Positions 48,635-57,323 of a stretch of DNA of 64,000 nucleotides are shown piece after piece. Position 1 is the stretch's first letter; each line of letters opens with the position of its first letter. The position numbers and the translations under genes were made by a program. The notes under the pieces were generated by a model that was not told the DNA's origin, made no database searches, and saw only the letters and a list, made by a program, of their open reading frames with translations. Origin of the DNA: Sphingobacteriales bacterium (GTDB taxonomy: Bacteria > Bacteroidota > Bacteroidia > Chitinophagales > Chitinophagaceae); the NCBI GenBank assembly GCA_024642285.1, contig JAHEBJ010000003.1, positions 62,001 to 126,000 on the forward strand. Reading direction: 5' to 3'.

Positions 48635-50077
48635 ATGAACGATTTGCCGGTTTATGAAATACTGAAAGAAGCTGCAGAAAAATGGCCAACGAATCCTGCT
48701 GTGCATGATGAGCAGGGAACGATAAATTTTCTTCAAGTATTTACCGAATCAGAAAAATTACGAATTGAATTAATTCGCCTGGGAATAAAAAGTGGAATGG
48801 GTATAGGTGTGATGGCAGGCAATGGAAGGCAGTTCATCATTGGAATTTTTGGAGCTATTGGAACGGGTGCGGCAGTAATGCCTCTGTCTCCGCAACTGAA
48901 GAAAGCCGAAATTGATGATATTTTGGAGCAGGCGAAATTGCACGCTATTATTGATGATCGCTCAGGAATTCAGCCGCTGGACAGCATTGAAACGTTGTTA
49001 CCTCTACAGCAAGGTGCTTTCCGCTTTGCATTTACCCATGTTCCTGAAAGCGTCGCGTTTGCTCCATTTGTTCTTCAACCTGCATTTATACGGTTTACTT
49101 CGGGCACCACCGGAAAATCGAAGGGTGTTATTATTTCCCATCAATCCGTTTTAGAAAGAATCGTTGCTGCCAATAACGGATTGCAACTTGGGCCATTGGA
49201 TACCGTTATATGGGTGTTGCCAATGGCTTACCACTTTATTGTATCCATCATTCTATATATGAAGTTTGGCGCAGCTATTGCAGTAGCCAAAGATTTCCTG
49301 GCTAAAAATATTATTGAAATTACAAACCGGCATAAAGGAACTTTACTATATGCGTCGCCGGTACAGATAAGATTACTGGCCAACGATGCAGGGAATGAAC
49401 AGATGCCTTCAATAAAAAAAGTGATCTCTACTTCGGCCGCCATTGCGGCTGATACATGTATAAGTTTTAAGGAAAGATTTAAACTGAATGTGAGCCAGGC
49501 TTATGGCATTATTGAAATCGGTTTACCGATTTTAAACTATACAAAATCGGCCGAACATCCCGAAGCCGTTGGGTATGCACAACCGGGGTATACCGTGGAT
49601 GTTTTAGATGAAAATAATCAGCCCTTACCCAATGGTAGCATAGGTAACTTAGGAATAAAAGGGCCGGGCATGTTTGATGCCTACCTTGTACCGCCCATCT
49701 TACAAAAAGAGGTTTTACAAAACGGATATTTTTTAACTGCCGATTATGCGTCTAAAACTGATGATGGCTTAATTAAAATTGAAGGCCGGTTAAAATCTGT
49801 AATCAATATTTCCGGCATGAAGGTTTTTCCGGAAGAAGTAGAAGCGGTTTTGGAAATGATACCGGAAATTAAGCAGGCACGTATCAGCAGCAGTCCGCAC
49901 AAACTGCTGGGACAAATTATTGAAGGCGAAATTGTTTTACATGACGGTTCAACTGTTGATGTAGAAGACATAATTACTTACTGTAAAAAAAGGCTTTCAG
50001 CTTTTAAAGCGCCGCAGCGGCTAACGATTGTAGATTCGTTGCCGATGACGAATACAGGCAAACTTCAAAGACATTAA
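48635..50077 (+). CDS. AMP-forming acyl/aryl ligase (ANL superfamily), loader for the cluster carrier protein
   Basis: 480 residues. The A3 core motif is RFTSGTTGKSKG (153-164), followed by YGIIEIG (A5), the A7-like FLTADYA, the hinge GRLKSVINISGMKV and the A10 lysine in MTNTGKLQR. ATG 48635 is preferred; upstream codons overlap the FAD gene. It is shorter than typical LACS enzymes and carries no carrier or condensation domain. It likely activates a carboxylic acid as the adenylate and loads the upstream ACP. The acid is not predictable by eye. It converges with the crt operon 11 bases away. Confidence 0.88.
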   Translation: MNDLPVYEILKEAAEKWPTNPAVHDEQGTINFLQVFTESEKLRIELIRLGIKSGMGIGVMAGNGRQFIIGIFGAIGTGAAVMPLSPQLKKAEIDDILEQAKLHAIIDDRSGIQPLDSIETLLPLQQGAFRFAFTHVPESVAFAPFVLQPAFIRFTSGTTGKSKGVIISHQSVLERIVAANNGLQLGPLDTVIWVLPMAYHFIVSIILYMKFGAAIAVAKDFLAKNIIEITNRHKGTLLYASPVQIRLLANDAGNEQMPSIKKVISTSAAIAADTCISFKERFKLNVSQAYGIIEIGLPILNYTKSAEHPEAVGYAQPGYTVDVLDENNQPLPNGSIGNLGIKGPGMFDAYLVPPILQKEVLQNGYFLTADYASKTDDGLIKIEGRLKSVINISGMKVFPEEVEAVLEMIPEIKQARISSSPHKLLGQIIEGEIVLHDGSTVDVEDIITYCKKRLSAFKAPQRLTIVDSLPMTNTGKLQRH

Positions 50078-50087
50078 CTTTTAGGTT

Positions 50088-50774
50088 TTAATTTCTACTT
50101 TTTAGTTTTTCATAGAAAGCAATATTCATCAAAATCAACAGCATCCCATAAAAGGCATCTTCAAAAGGAATGGTGTAAATTCTAATGCCCAGGTTTTCTG
50201 CATCATTATATTGCACTACAGGAATTGCAGTAAGAAATCCGTTTACAATTAAAAAAGGAATTAGGCAGATTGCGTAGGAAACTACAAAAGAAATCGCATC
50301 AAAGGTTTTAAAAAAGGGTCGGAACATATAAATAAGCAGAATGAATCCACCGGTAAAAATAAAAGTCCAGCCGGTATAATATTTATCGAAATAAATAATT
50401 CCAGTTATCAGCAGTGCTGTAGCTAATATCTTCAAAAGCCAATCCGAACTTTTTTTATTTACAAGATTTGGAAAATAGGCTCTGATACAGGCATAGATAA
50501 ATACACAGCAGTAGGGTACTACAAAAAAGAAAAGCATTTCCTCAAACGGAAGGCCGTAGAGCTTAACACCTGTAATATAGTTTTCATTAAAACTCCACAC
50601 ACCAAGCCGCGTAAAATACAAATCCCAGATAATGTACACCAACGCAGGAATAATCATCGCAGGAAAAACATATTTCCAGAGTTTATAAAATCCTACTTTT
50701 TTATCAAAACTTAGTGCTAGCGGACCAGCAAGTGATGCCGCAAGAATAAGAAAATATGTGTACTGAAGATTCAA
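50088..50774 (-). CDS. crtY: Lycopene cyclase domain protein (CrtYcd type)
   Basis: 228 residues, six to seven membrane helices in two related halves. The cyclase motif appears twice: GVWSFNENYITGVKLYGLPFEEMLFFF in the first half and RIYTIPFEDAFYGMLL in the second. This is the heterodimeric/fused CrtYcd cyclase type, not the flavoprotein CrtY. It makes beta-ionone rings on lycopene or a monohydroxylated precursor. It is the last gene of the - strand crt operon, 48 bases after crtZ. Confidence 0.9.
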   Translation of the reverse strand: MNLQYTYFLILAASLAGPLALSFDKKVGFYKLWKYVFPAMIIPALVYIIWDLYFTRLGVWSFNENYITGVKLYGLPFEEMLFFFVVPYCCVFIYACIRAYFPNLVNKKSSDWLLKILATALLITGIIYFDKYYTGWTFIFTGGFILLIYMFRPFFKTFDAISFVVSYAICLIPFLIVNGFLTAIPVVQYNDAENLGIRIYTIPFEDAFYGMLLILMNIAFYEKLKSRN

Positions 50775-50821
50775 AGCTGCAAATAAGCCAAACGGCTTTC
50801 AAAATATTTAAGTGAAGAAAA

Positions 50822-51328
50822 TTAAACAGAAACCGCTTCGGCACTATCAAGCTGTTTGGCAATTCGCTTTTTGTCGGCCCTTACTTTATTCCAATATTTT
50901 TTATGCACCCAAAGCATCCCAAAACTTTCTCCCTCTTCTTTTTCAAGGTGTTTGTGATGCATTTTATGTGCCCAGCGAATTGCCCTCACATAGGTATTGT
51001 TACTGCGGCTGAACCATTTTAAACGCTGATGAATGATGACTTCATGCACAATAAAATAGGCTATTCCATATAAAGTGAAACCAGAGCCGATGCAGATCAT
51101 CCAGTATTGCTGATAAATAACACCGAACATAATGAGCAGCCAGCTGGGAATGGCAAAAATCAAAAAGAATGCATCGTTTTTTTCAAAAATACCCGGATTT
51201 TTCTGGTGGTGATCTTTATGCAGGTACCAGCCAAAACCATGCATTACATAGCGGTGCAGACACCAGGTAAAGCCTTCCATTAAAACGAAAGTGCCCAAAG
51301 TGATTGCTATGTAAATAATCCAATTCAT
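50822..51328 (-). CDS. crtZ: Beta-carotene 3-hydroxylase CrtZ
   Basis: 168 residues with four membrane helices and the di-iron histidine motifs of the fatty acid hydroxylase superfamily: CLHRYVMHG, HKDHHQ, HEVIIH and HKMHHKH. It adds the 3-hydroxyl to beta-ionone rings. It follows the CruF-like gene by 9 bases in the crt operon. Confidence 0.94.
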   Translation of the reverse strand: MNWIIYIAITLGTFVLMEGFTWCLHRYVMHGFGWYLHKDHHQKNPGIFEKNDAFFLIFAIPSWLLIMFGVIYQQYWMICIGSGFTLYGIAYFIVHEVIIHQRLKWFSRSNNTYVRAIRWAHKMHHKHLEKEEGESFGMLWVHKKYWNKVRADKKRIAKQLDSAEAVSV

Positions 51329-51337
51329 TAAAAAAGA

Positions 51338-52030
51338 TTAATTCAAAAATGTTCGCAGTAATAAAAAGAACATAAGTTGAATAAGTAACAAATTTACAGC
51401 GAATTTGTTTTGTTTACTAAATTTTGCAAAATGAAATTTGGTTAGCAGTAGCAGACTTATTACGAACCAACAGATATAATTAAAGAATGGAATGGATCCG
51501 TCGCCATTCCAAACCCAATAGCTAAGCTTTACGGCAACAGGTTCCATCAGCCAGTCGAAAAACACAGCCAGCGTTGCTCCATCTACAATTACTGAAAGTG
51601 CTTTTAGCACTGTAGGTGGCTTTCCGCTATCAGACGATATGCGGTTGATGGCCTTCATCAGCAAAGTGTGAATACTGATACCACTGCAGTAAATAATGAT
51701 AAACCAATTGATGCCAATCAGCAACGGTACATTTTGAAACTTAAAACCCAGAACATCTCCGTATGTATAATCGCCAAAAAGCACGCCTGTGTTGATACCG
51801 ACAATTTCTACGGCAACACCAACTAAAAAACAGGCAATAAAAAAAACAATAAAATGCAAATTTTTCTCCTGCTGAGTCCATATCAACAGGGCAAACGAGA
51901 GCATCAGATTGAAAGGTGTTGCTGCCAGAAAAAATGTCTTATCAAAATACAATAAGCCTACCAGGCCAATGGTATGAAACAAAACAGCAATGGCTGTTGC
52001 AATCTGAAATTTGGTAAAGCTGTTTAACAC
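51338..52030 (-). CDS. cruF: CruF-like carotenoid 1',2'-hydratase
   Basis: 230 residues with seven to eight membrane helices. The CruF/DUF422 hallmark DYTYGDVLGFKFQNVPLLIGINW (87-109) and FDWLMEPVAVKLSYWVW (159-175) are clear. CruF hydrates the psi end of gamma-carotene or related carotenoids, giving the 1'-hydroxyl that CrtD-type desaturases then use. With crtZ and the CrtD-like gene it predicts a monocyclic xanthophyll of the saproxanthin/myxol kind. Confidence 0.88.
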   Translation of the reverse strand: MLNSFTKFQIATAIAVLFHTIGLVGLLYFDKTFFLAATPFNLMLSFALLIWTQQEKNLHFIVFFIACFLVGVAVEIVGINTGVLFGDYTYGDVLGFKFQNVPLLIGINWFIIIYCSGISIHTLLMKAINRISSDSGKPPTVLKALSVIVDGATLAVFFDWLMEPVAVKLSYWVWNGDGSIPFFNYICWFVISLLLLTKFHFAKFSKQNKFAVNLLLIQLMFFLLLRTFLN

Positions 52031-52052
52031 GTATTGTTTTTCTGCTCAATAA

Positions 52053-52574
52053 TTAGTTCCCCGATTGCTTTTGAAGATACGCTTCCATCTTTGGAAAAGC
52101 AATTTTAAACCACTCGGTATATTTCTGCGGATGTGAATTGATGGAGCTATTTATTTCCTCTGTTGATTTAAAACAATAGTCACTCACTTCTTCCATATTG
52201 GGACTAATCTCTCCATCGTAGGTTCCAATAAAAACATGATCGAATTCATGTTCTGTCAACCCATTATCAAATGGTGCTTTGTAAACAAAATCAAACGCCT
52301 TCTTAAGCGGTACATGAAAACCCATTTCTTCCTGTAAACGTGCCTCAGCAGCTACCAATGTTTCTTCACCTGGCTTGGGATGGCTGCAGCAGGCATTGGT
52401 CCATAAACCGCCGCTATGATATTTTCTATCGGCTCTCCGATGTAAAAGCATTTCTCCTTTCTCATTAAATATAAAAACGCTGAAAGCCCTGTGGAGCAGG
52501 GCTTTTTGATGAACTTCCATTTTTTCCATGGTACCCGTTTGCACATCCTGTTCATCTACCAAAATAACATCCAT
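52053..52574 (-). CDS. idi: Isopentenyl-diphosphate delta-isomerase, type 1
   Basis: 173 residues with a Nudix-like fold. The catalytic Cys lies in TNACCSHPKPGE, the Nudix-type helix follows as EARLQEEMGF, and the second catalytic region contains the Glu of EHEFDHVF. It interconverts IPP and DMAPP, supplying the isoprenoid chain. It lies 13 bases after crtB and 22 bases before the cruF-like gene; the placement in a crt operon is common in Bacteroidota. Confidence 0.95.
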   Translation of the reverse strand: MDVILVDEQDVQTGTMEKMEVHQKALLHRAFSVFIFNEKGEMLLHRRADRKYHSGGLWTNACCSHPKPGEETLVAAEARLQEEMGFHVPLKKAFDFVYKAPFDNGLTEHEFDHVFIGTYDGEISPNMEEVSDYCFKSTEEINSSINSHPQKYTEWFKIAFPKMEAYLQKQSGN

Positions 52575-52587
52575 AACTGTGATACGG

Positions 52588-53424
52588 TTAGTATAAGTTT
52601 AATTGCCTTCTTAATCCAGCTTTAGCTACAATATAGGCTTTGCCATAATTGGGTATACGAATGCGCTGCTCCATAATATTTGCCGGTGCAGTACGCTTAA
52701 TTTTTTTAAACAACGATAAATAATATTTGTATGCTACATAAACACCAAATCTTGCCTTCGTGGGCAGATTCAAAATTCCTTGGTAAGCGTTTTCAAAATC
52801 GGCTGCTATGTCTTCTTCAATCTGCTTTTTCATACTCGGTGTAAAGTTGTTAAAATCAACTTCGGGGAAGTATGTCCTGTTCAGTAATTCGTAATCAGCT
52901 TTCAGATCCCGTAAAAAATTCACTTTTTGAAAGGCTGCGCCCAATGCCTGCGCCGATGGCTTAAGATCGGTGTACATATTCTTATCGCCTTCGCAAAAAA
53001 CATAAAGGCACATCAGGCCCACCACTTCGGCACTGCCGTATATATAATCTTTATAGCCATTGCTGTTATATTCCGTGTTGCTCAAATCCATTTCCATACT
53101 GTTGAAAAAAGATTCAATCAGATCGGGACAGATATTATAATCCCTTACAGTTATCTGGAAACTATGCAGAATTGGGTTTAAACTGATGCCTCTGTCAACT
53201 GCGGCATAGGTATCTTTCTTAAACTCAGTAAGTAGTTCTTCTTTCTTGTACTGATGAAAAGTATCAACAATCTCATCGGCAAAGCGAACAAATCCATAAA
53301 TGTTATAGATAGGGACACGCAAATCGGGATGCAGTAATTTAATTGCACTACTGAATGAGGTGCTGTATTTTTCAGTTACTGCTTTACTGCATTGTTGACT
53401 CACATCATGGAAAAGCTTTATCAT
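52588..53424 (-). CDS. crtB: Phytoene synthase CrtB
   Basis: 278 residues of the squalene/phytoene synthase family. First Asp-rich motif VRFADEIVD (near 46-54), second Asp-rich motif LRDLKADYE (near 172-180), and YSTSFSSAIKLL at the N-terminus are intact. It condenses two geranylgeranyl diphosphates to phytoene, the first committed step. It lies 30 bases downstream of crtI. Confidence 0.95.
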   Translation of the reverse strand: MIKLFHDVSQQCSKAVTEKYSTSFSSAIKLLHPDLRVPIYNIYGFVRFADEIVDTFHQYKKEELLTEFKKDTYAAVDRGISLNPILHSFQITVRDYNICPDLIESFFNSMEMDLSNTEYNSNGYKDYIYGSAEVVGLMCLYVFCEGDKNMYTDLKPSAQALGAAFQKVNFLRDLKADYELLNRTYFPEVDFNNFTPSMKKQIEEDIAADFENAYQGILNLPTKARFGVYVAYKYYLSLFKKIKRTAPANIMEQRIRIPNYGKAYIVAKAGLRRQLNLY

Positions 53425-53454
53425 TCCTTAGTACAAGTTTTTTTATTAATATTT

Positions 53455-54930
53455 TTAGCCATAATACTTTGTAGCTTCCCTGGCAACTACTTCCCCGCTT
53501 ATCAGGCTGGGAGGTACTCCGGGCCCCGGTACAGTTAATTGGCCGGTGTAAAATAAGTTTTTTATCTTAATACTCCTGCATGCTGGCTTTAAATTCGCCG
53601 TTTGCATCAATGTATTTGCCAGTCCATACGCATTTCCTTTAAAAGAATTGTAATCATTTACAAAATTACTCACCGAATAGGATTTTTTGTAAATGATAGC
53701 TTCTTTTACAGACTGACCGGTATATTTTTCGATTCTTTCCAGAATTTTTTCAAAATACGCATCTCTCAGTTCTTCCGTATCACCTTGTAAACCCGCGGCA
53801 ACCGGAATTAAAAAAAATAAATTTTCGTGGCCGGCAGGAGCAACGGTTTCATCTGTCACCGAAGGAGTACAAACATAAAACAGCGGATCAACAGGCCATT
53901 TTTTTGTTGTGTAAATTTCCTTCCCGTGTATTTCAAAGTCGCTGTCAAAAAAAAGTGAGTGGTGTAAAACCCCTTCCAGTTTTTTATTTAACCCAATATA
54001 ATACAAAATGCAGCTGGGTGCCATTACCCTTTTCTCCCAGTATTCATTAGTATATACTCTGTATTTTTCAGGCAGTAATTTTGTTTCGATAAAATGATAG
54101 TCGGCTGCCCCTATTACAACATCCGCATCATATTCGATTTTAGACGTGCCTGCAACTACAGACTTCGCTTTGCCATTTGCGATTTTTATCTCAGAAACAT
54201 TACTATTAAAAACAAATTTTACCCCAAGCTCTTCAGCCACCGAAAGCATTCCTTCAACAATTTTGTACATTCCTTCATGTGGATACCAGGTACCCAATTT
54301 TATATCAGCGTAGTTCATCAGGCTGTATAAAGCAGGAGTATTTTCAGGTAAAGCTCCTAAAAACAATACCGGAAACTCCAGCAACTGCTGCAGCTTAGGG
54401 TTTTTAAAATGTTTACTGATGTGTTTTTTCATGGATGTAAACACATCCAATTTAAAAACGCCTTTCACCAGGTCCCAGTCTAAAAATTCGCTGTACGATT
54501 GCCCGGGTTTATGCACCAGTTTATTAATACCCACTTCGTATTTATAAACCGCTTCCTGCATAAAGCTGTCCAGCTTGCTTCCGCTGCCAGATTCAATATT
54601 TTCAAATAACTTCTTAAGTTCGTCGTAATTGGCCGGAATATCGATTGGCCCATCTTTCCAGTAAACACGATAAGAAGGATCTAACCTATCCAGCTGGTAA
54701 TAGTCTGAGACCTTTTTGCCAAAACAATGAAAAAACCGTTCAAAAACATCGGGCATCCAATACCAGCTTGGTCCCATGTCAAAAATAAATCCTGCCTCTT
54801 TCAGTTGCCTGGCTCTTCCGCCGGGAGTTGATTGCTTTTCTAAAACGGTAACATTCCAACCGGCCTTAGCCATGAAACATGCAGACGACAAACCTGCAAA
54901 ACCACTCCCTATAATTACTGCTTTTTTCAA
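53455..54930 (-). CDS. crtI: Phytoene desaturase CrtI
   Basis: About 491 residues. The Rossmann motif KKAVIIGSGFAGLSSACFMAKAGWNVTVLEK begins two codons after a TTG at 54930. No ATG precedes the motif, so TTG 54930 is taken as the start (frame open to 54963). GFIFDMGPSWYWMP and the C-terminal LFYTGQLTVPGPGVPPSLISG are the conserved CrtI motifs. It introduces the double bonds that convert phytoene to lycopene. It is the first carotenoid gene after the ECF sigma gene, 24 to 57 bases from it depending on the start. Confidence 0.93.
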   Translation of the reverse strand: MKKAVIIGSGFAGLSSACFMAKAGWNVTVLEKQSTPGGRARQLKEAGFIFDMGPSWYWMPDVFERFFHCFGKKVSDYYQLDRLDPSYRVYWKDGPIDIPANYDELKKLFENIESGSGSKLDSFMQEAVYKYEVGINKLVHKPGQSYSEFLDWDLVKGVFKLDVFTSMKKHISKHFKNPKLQQLLEFPVLFLGALPENTPALYSLMNYADIKLGTWYPHEGMYKIVEGMLSVAEELGVKFVFNSNVSEIKIANGKAKSVVAGTSKIEYDADVVIGAADYHFIETKLLPEKYRVYTNEYWEKRVMAPSCILYYIGLNKKLEGVLHHSLFFDSDFEIHGKEIYTTKKWPVDPLFYVCTPSVTDETVAPAGHENLFFLIPVAAGLQGDTEELRDAYFEKILERIEKYTGQSVKEAIIYKKSYSVSNFVNDYNSFKGNAYGLANTLMQTANLKPACRSIKIKNLFYTGQLTVPGPGVPPSLISGEVVAREATKYYG

Positions 54931-54987
54931 AGTGCGAAAATACGTTAACAGAAGCAACAGCAAGCAGTGTTGCCGGGTATAATTTTA

Positions 54988-55488
54988 CTAAAACCTGTTT
55001 AGCTGCTCTTTCAGCAGTTTACGGGCAAAATGTATTCTGCTTTTTATTGTTCCCAACGGCTCCGAGAGAATATCAGCTATTTCGTGGTATTTATACCCTT
55101 CACAATAAAGTTGGAACGGGTTTTTGAATATTTCGGGAAGCATATAAACAGCTTCGTTAATTTCCTTTAATCCCAATGTAGTTTCAGCAGAATTTTCTGT
55201 AGAGACCTGGTTATAATCCAACAGGTAATCATTTGGAGTATTGTCGAAAACAGTTTTTTGCTTGGCAGTTCGACGGTAATTATTAATAAATATATTACGC
55301 ATAATGGTGTACATCCATGCCTTAATATTAGTTCCGTCGTTGTATTTTTCACGATTTGCCAATGCCCTGTACAAAGTGTCCTGAATCAGGTCTTTTGCCT
55401 TTTCCATATCCCGTGTTAAAGTCATTGCAAATGGCTTTAAATACTCAGTATTACTGATAAGTGTTTGGTTAAATTCTACTGTTGACAT
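54988..55488 (-). CDS. ECF sigma factor of the carotenoid operon
   Basis: 166 residues with sigma-70 region 2 (AKDLIQDTLYRALANREKYNDGTNIKAWMYTIMRNIFINNYRR, residues about 31-73) and region 4 (LPEIFKNPFQLYCEGYKYHEIADILSEPLGTIKSRIHFARKLL, about 118-160). It has no anti-sigma gene beside it. It lies immediately upstream of crtI and downstream of the CarH-like gene, so it probably is part of the light/B12 control of carotenoids. TTGTTTAA inverted repeats precede it. Confidence 0.93.
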   Translation of the reverse strand: MSTVEFNQTLISNTEYLKPFAMTLTRDMEKAKDLIQDTLYRALANREKYNDGTNIKAWMYTIMRNIFINNYRRTAKQKTVFDNTPNDYLLDYNQVSTENSAETTLGLKEINEAVYMLPEIFKNPFQLYCEGYKYHEIADILSEPLGTIKSRIHFARKLLKEQLNRF

Positions 55489-55494
55489 GATTTA

Positions 55495-55582
55495 TTGTTT
55501 AATGTTTATAACATAAAGTTAAACAATTTGTTTCGAATAATAATCATTTTTGTTTAATTTTTTTAAATAAAAATTAAACAAA
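55495..55582 (-). promoter_or_regulatory. Array of TTGTTTAA inverted repeats (putative CarH-like operators)
   Basis: Two inverted-repeat pairs occupy the gap before the sigma gene: TTGTTTAA 55495-55502 with TTAAACAA 55519-55526, and perfect 14-bp arms 55549-55562 and 55569-55582 (core TTTGTTTAATT) around a 6-base spacer. Four half sites share the octamer TTGTTTAA. A hairpin terminator is unlikely because the arms have almost no G or C. Confidence 0.65.
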
Positions 55583-55634
55583 TTGATAGCCAGTAAGTTA
55601 GGTTGAATTAAGATTGAAGGGGCTATATAAAAAA

Positions 55635-56513
55635 TCAGAAAGATGAAACAAAATCCATGATCTCAGCATAAGATCTTCTAAAAATTACAGACGAAGAGGC
55701 CTTTTTTTGATAAGATTGAGTCAATTGCCCGGATATTACAATTTTAGTATCGGGGAATCTTTTTCCTGCATCAAGAACAAACTTATTGAAGTTAAACTTA
55801 GGACCAGCAGAGGTTAAGTGAGTATACAAATAGTCTGGTTTTCTTAATTTAGCTACGTATTCTACATCATCCAATGAAGAGCTGCACCCAAGGTAATATA
55901 CTGTAATACCTTTAGCTTTCAGAAGATAGTACATGAACAGAAGACCTAATTCGTGATATTCTCCTACAGGTAAAAAAAGTAATACCGACTTTTTTATTTC
56001 AACCGGATTATCCGCATTTTCAATGCCAAGAATTAGTTTTTGCCGGATGATATTTGATACCAGGTGTTCCTGTGCAGGATTAATATGATTGGTTAACCAA
56101 AGAATGCCGATTTTTTCCAGATAGGGGAAAATAATCTGTGAAATTGTTTTTTCAATTCCCCTGGACTCAATAAAACCATCCAGTGTTTTTTCAAAATTTT
56201 TAATATCCAGGTCAATCATATGTTGGATAAGCGAATTAATAATTCGATCCTGTTGGGCTTCATTTTGATTAAGCGACAGAATTTTCTCATTAATCTCTCC
56301 ATCATTCAGCTTAGCTATGTGTGAAATCTTATACCCATACTTGTTCAGCAATGCAATATTCAGGATGGTTTTTAACTCTTCACTACTGTAAAACCTGATA
56401 TTGGTTTGTGTACGGTTTGGCTTCAAAAACGAATACCGCTGCTCCCAAATACGTATAGTATGAGCTTTAATTCCCGATAAATTTTCCAGATCTTTAATAG
56501 TGAAAGAGTACAT
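55635..56513 (-). CDS. CarH/LitR-type B12-dependent photoreceptor regulator
   Basis: 292 residues. A MerR winged-helix HTH (TIKDLENLSGIKAHTIRIWEQRYSFLKP, 5-32) is followed by a helical bundle and a cobalamin-binding domain. W139-x9-E149-H150 matches the W-x9-EH cap motif of CarH, and E185-x-H187-x2-G190 is the lower axial His motif. The residue after the Trp is Leu140, where Thermus CarH has the His that forms the light product. In the dark AdoCbl-bound tetramer represses carotenoid genes; light breaks it. It sits directly ahead of the ECF sigma/crt genes. Confidence 0.9.
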   Translation of the reverse strand: MYSFTIKDLENLSGIKAHTIRIWEQRYSFLKPNRTQTNIRFYSSEELKTILNIALLNKYGYKISHIAKLNDGEINEKILSLNQNEAQQDRIINSLIQHMIDLDIKNFEKTLDGFIESRGIEKTISQIIFPYLEKIGILWLTNHINPAQEHLVSNIIRQKLILGIENADNPVEIKKSVLLFLPVGEYHELGLLFMYYLLKAKGITVYYLGCSSSLDDVEYVAKLRKPDYLYTHLTSAGPKFNFNKFVLDAGKRFPDTKIVISGQLTQSYQKKASSSVIFRRSYAEIMDFVSSF

Positions 56514-56553
56514 TCATTTTGATTTTCAGGTCCTAACAACCGGCAACCTTAAA

Positions 56554-56569
56554 TTGTTTAGCAAAGTTA
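56554..56569 (-). promoter_or_regulatory. Promoter of the CarH-like gene with TTGTTTAG half site
   Basis: On the - strand the -7 element TAACTTTG occupies 56569-56562. The + strand octamer TTGTTTAG at 56554-56561 abuts it and resembles the repeats before the sigma gene. This would allow the regulator to repress its own gene. Confidence 0.5.
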
Positions 56570-56579
56570 ACTTAATTGC

Positions 56580-57236
56580 TTAAAAAGGGCGAACAGGAAG
56601 GTCTGTAAAAAATTTTGTTGTCAGCTTGTTTTTGGGGAACACAATTGACCATGCGGTAAGGAATACGATGATAATATCTGTATAAAGTGAAGCTTTTTTC
56701 TGGTACCAAAGTTCCAATGTTCCTTTATATGGGTAGATAGTAACATACATGGCTTTGGGGTCTTCCGCTTCTGAAACAATCTTTTCCTCATCCCTGAATA
56801 TAAGTGAACCAATGCCTGTTATCCCAGGTTTGCAGTTGTAAATAACAGCCTGTACGTTTTCCGGATATAGTTTAAAACTAACTTCCATCAGTGGCCTTGG
56901 CCCCACGATGCTCATGTTGCCTGTGATAACATTAACGATCTGCGGCAGCTCATTTATTTTAGAAATGCGTAAGAACTTCCCAAATTTTGTAACCCTTGGA
57001 TCGTTTCTTAAAGTTATTTCGCCGGTACCCATATTGGGACTATCCTTAACCATGGTGGCAAATTTCCAGATATTGAAAACTTTGTTTTTATAGCCGATCC
57101 TTTTTTGAAAATAAAACACTTCATGCTCGCCAGTAAATAACAGGATTATAATTGAGGGAATAAGTATGGGAGACAGAATTATTAATGCAAGCGATGCAAT
57201 TAAAATATCCATCATCCGTTTGGCTAATTTATACAT
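56580..57236 (-). CDS. Undecaprenyl-phosphate sugar phosphotransferase (PglC/WcaJ-type)
   Basis: 218 residues from ATG 57236 (MYKLAKRMMDILIAS). One membrane helix (about 12-36) is followed by the bacterial sugar transferase domain: VFYFQKRIGYKNKVFNIWKFATM, LRISKINELPQIVNVITGNMSIVGPRPL and KPGITGIGSL. It transfers a sugar-1-phosphate to undecaprenyl phosphate, the first step of a glycan repeat unit. The frame continues upstream through four TTCGATG repeats, but the extra residues do not look like the family. It lies 10 bases from the CarH-like unit. Confidence 0.92.
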   Translation of the reverse strand: MYKLAKRMMDILIASLALIILSPILIPSIIILLFTGEHEVFYFQKRIGYKNKVFNIWKFATMVKDSPNMGTGEITLRNDPRVTKFGKFLRISKINELPQIVNVITGNMSIVGPRPLMEVSFKLYPENVQAVIYNCKPGITGIGSLIFRDEEKIVSEAEDPKAMYVTIYPYKGTLELWYQKKASLYTDIIIVFLTAWSIVFPKNKLTTKFFTDLPVRPF

Positions 57237-57239
57237 TTT

Positions 57240-57270
<31 letters not shown>

Positions 57271-57323
57271 GTTGAATCGGCACAGCCGGCGATCAACAAT
57301 AAATAAACATCGTACAACCTACT

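Noticed and set aside
43756-50077. The cluster as a flexirubin/aryl polyene locus
   Set aside because: Ketosynthases, ammonia-lyase and dialkylresorcinol genes are absent.
55549-55582. 14-bp inverted repeat as a terminator
   Set aside because: Its stem has almost no G or C, and it shares the TTGTTTAA octamer with a second repeat pair; an operator explains it better.
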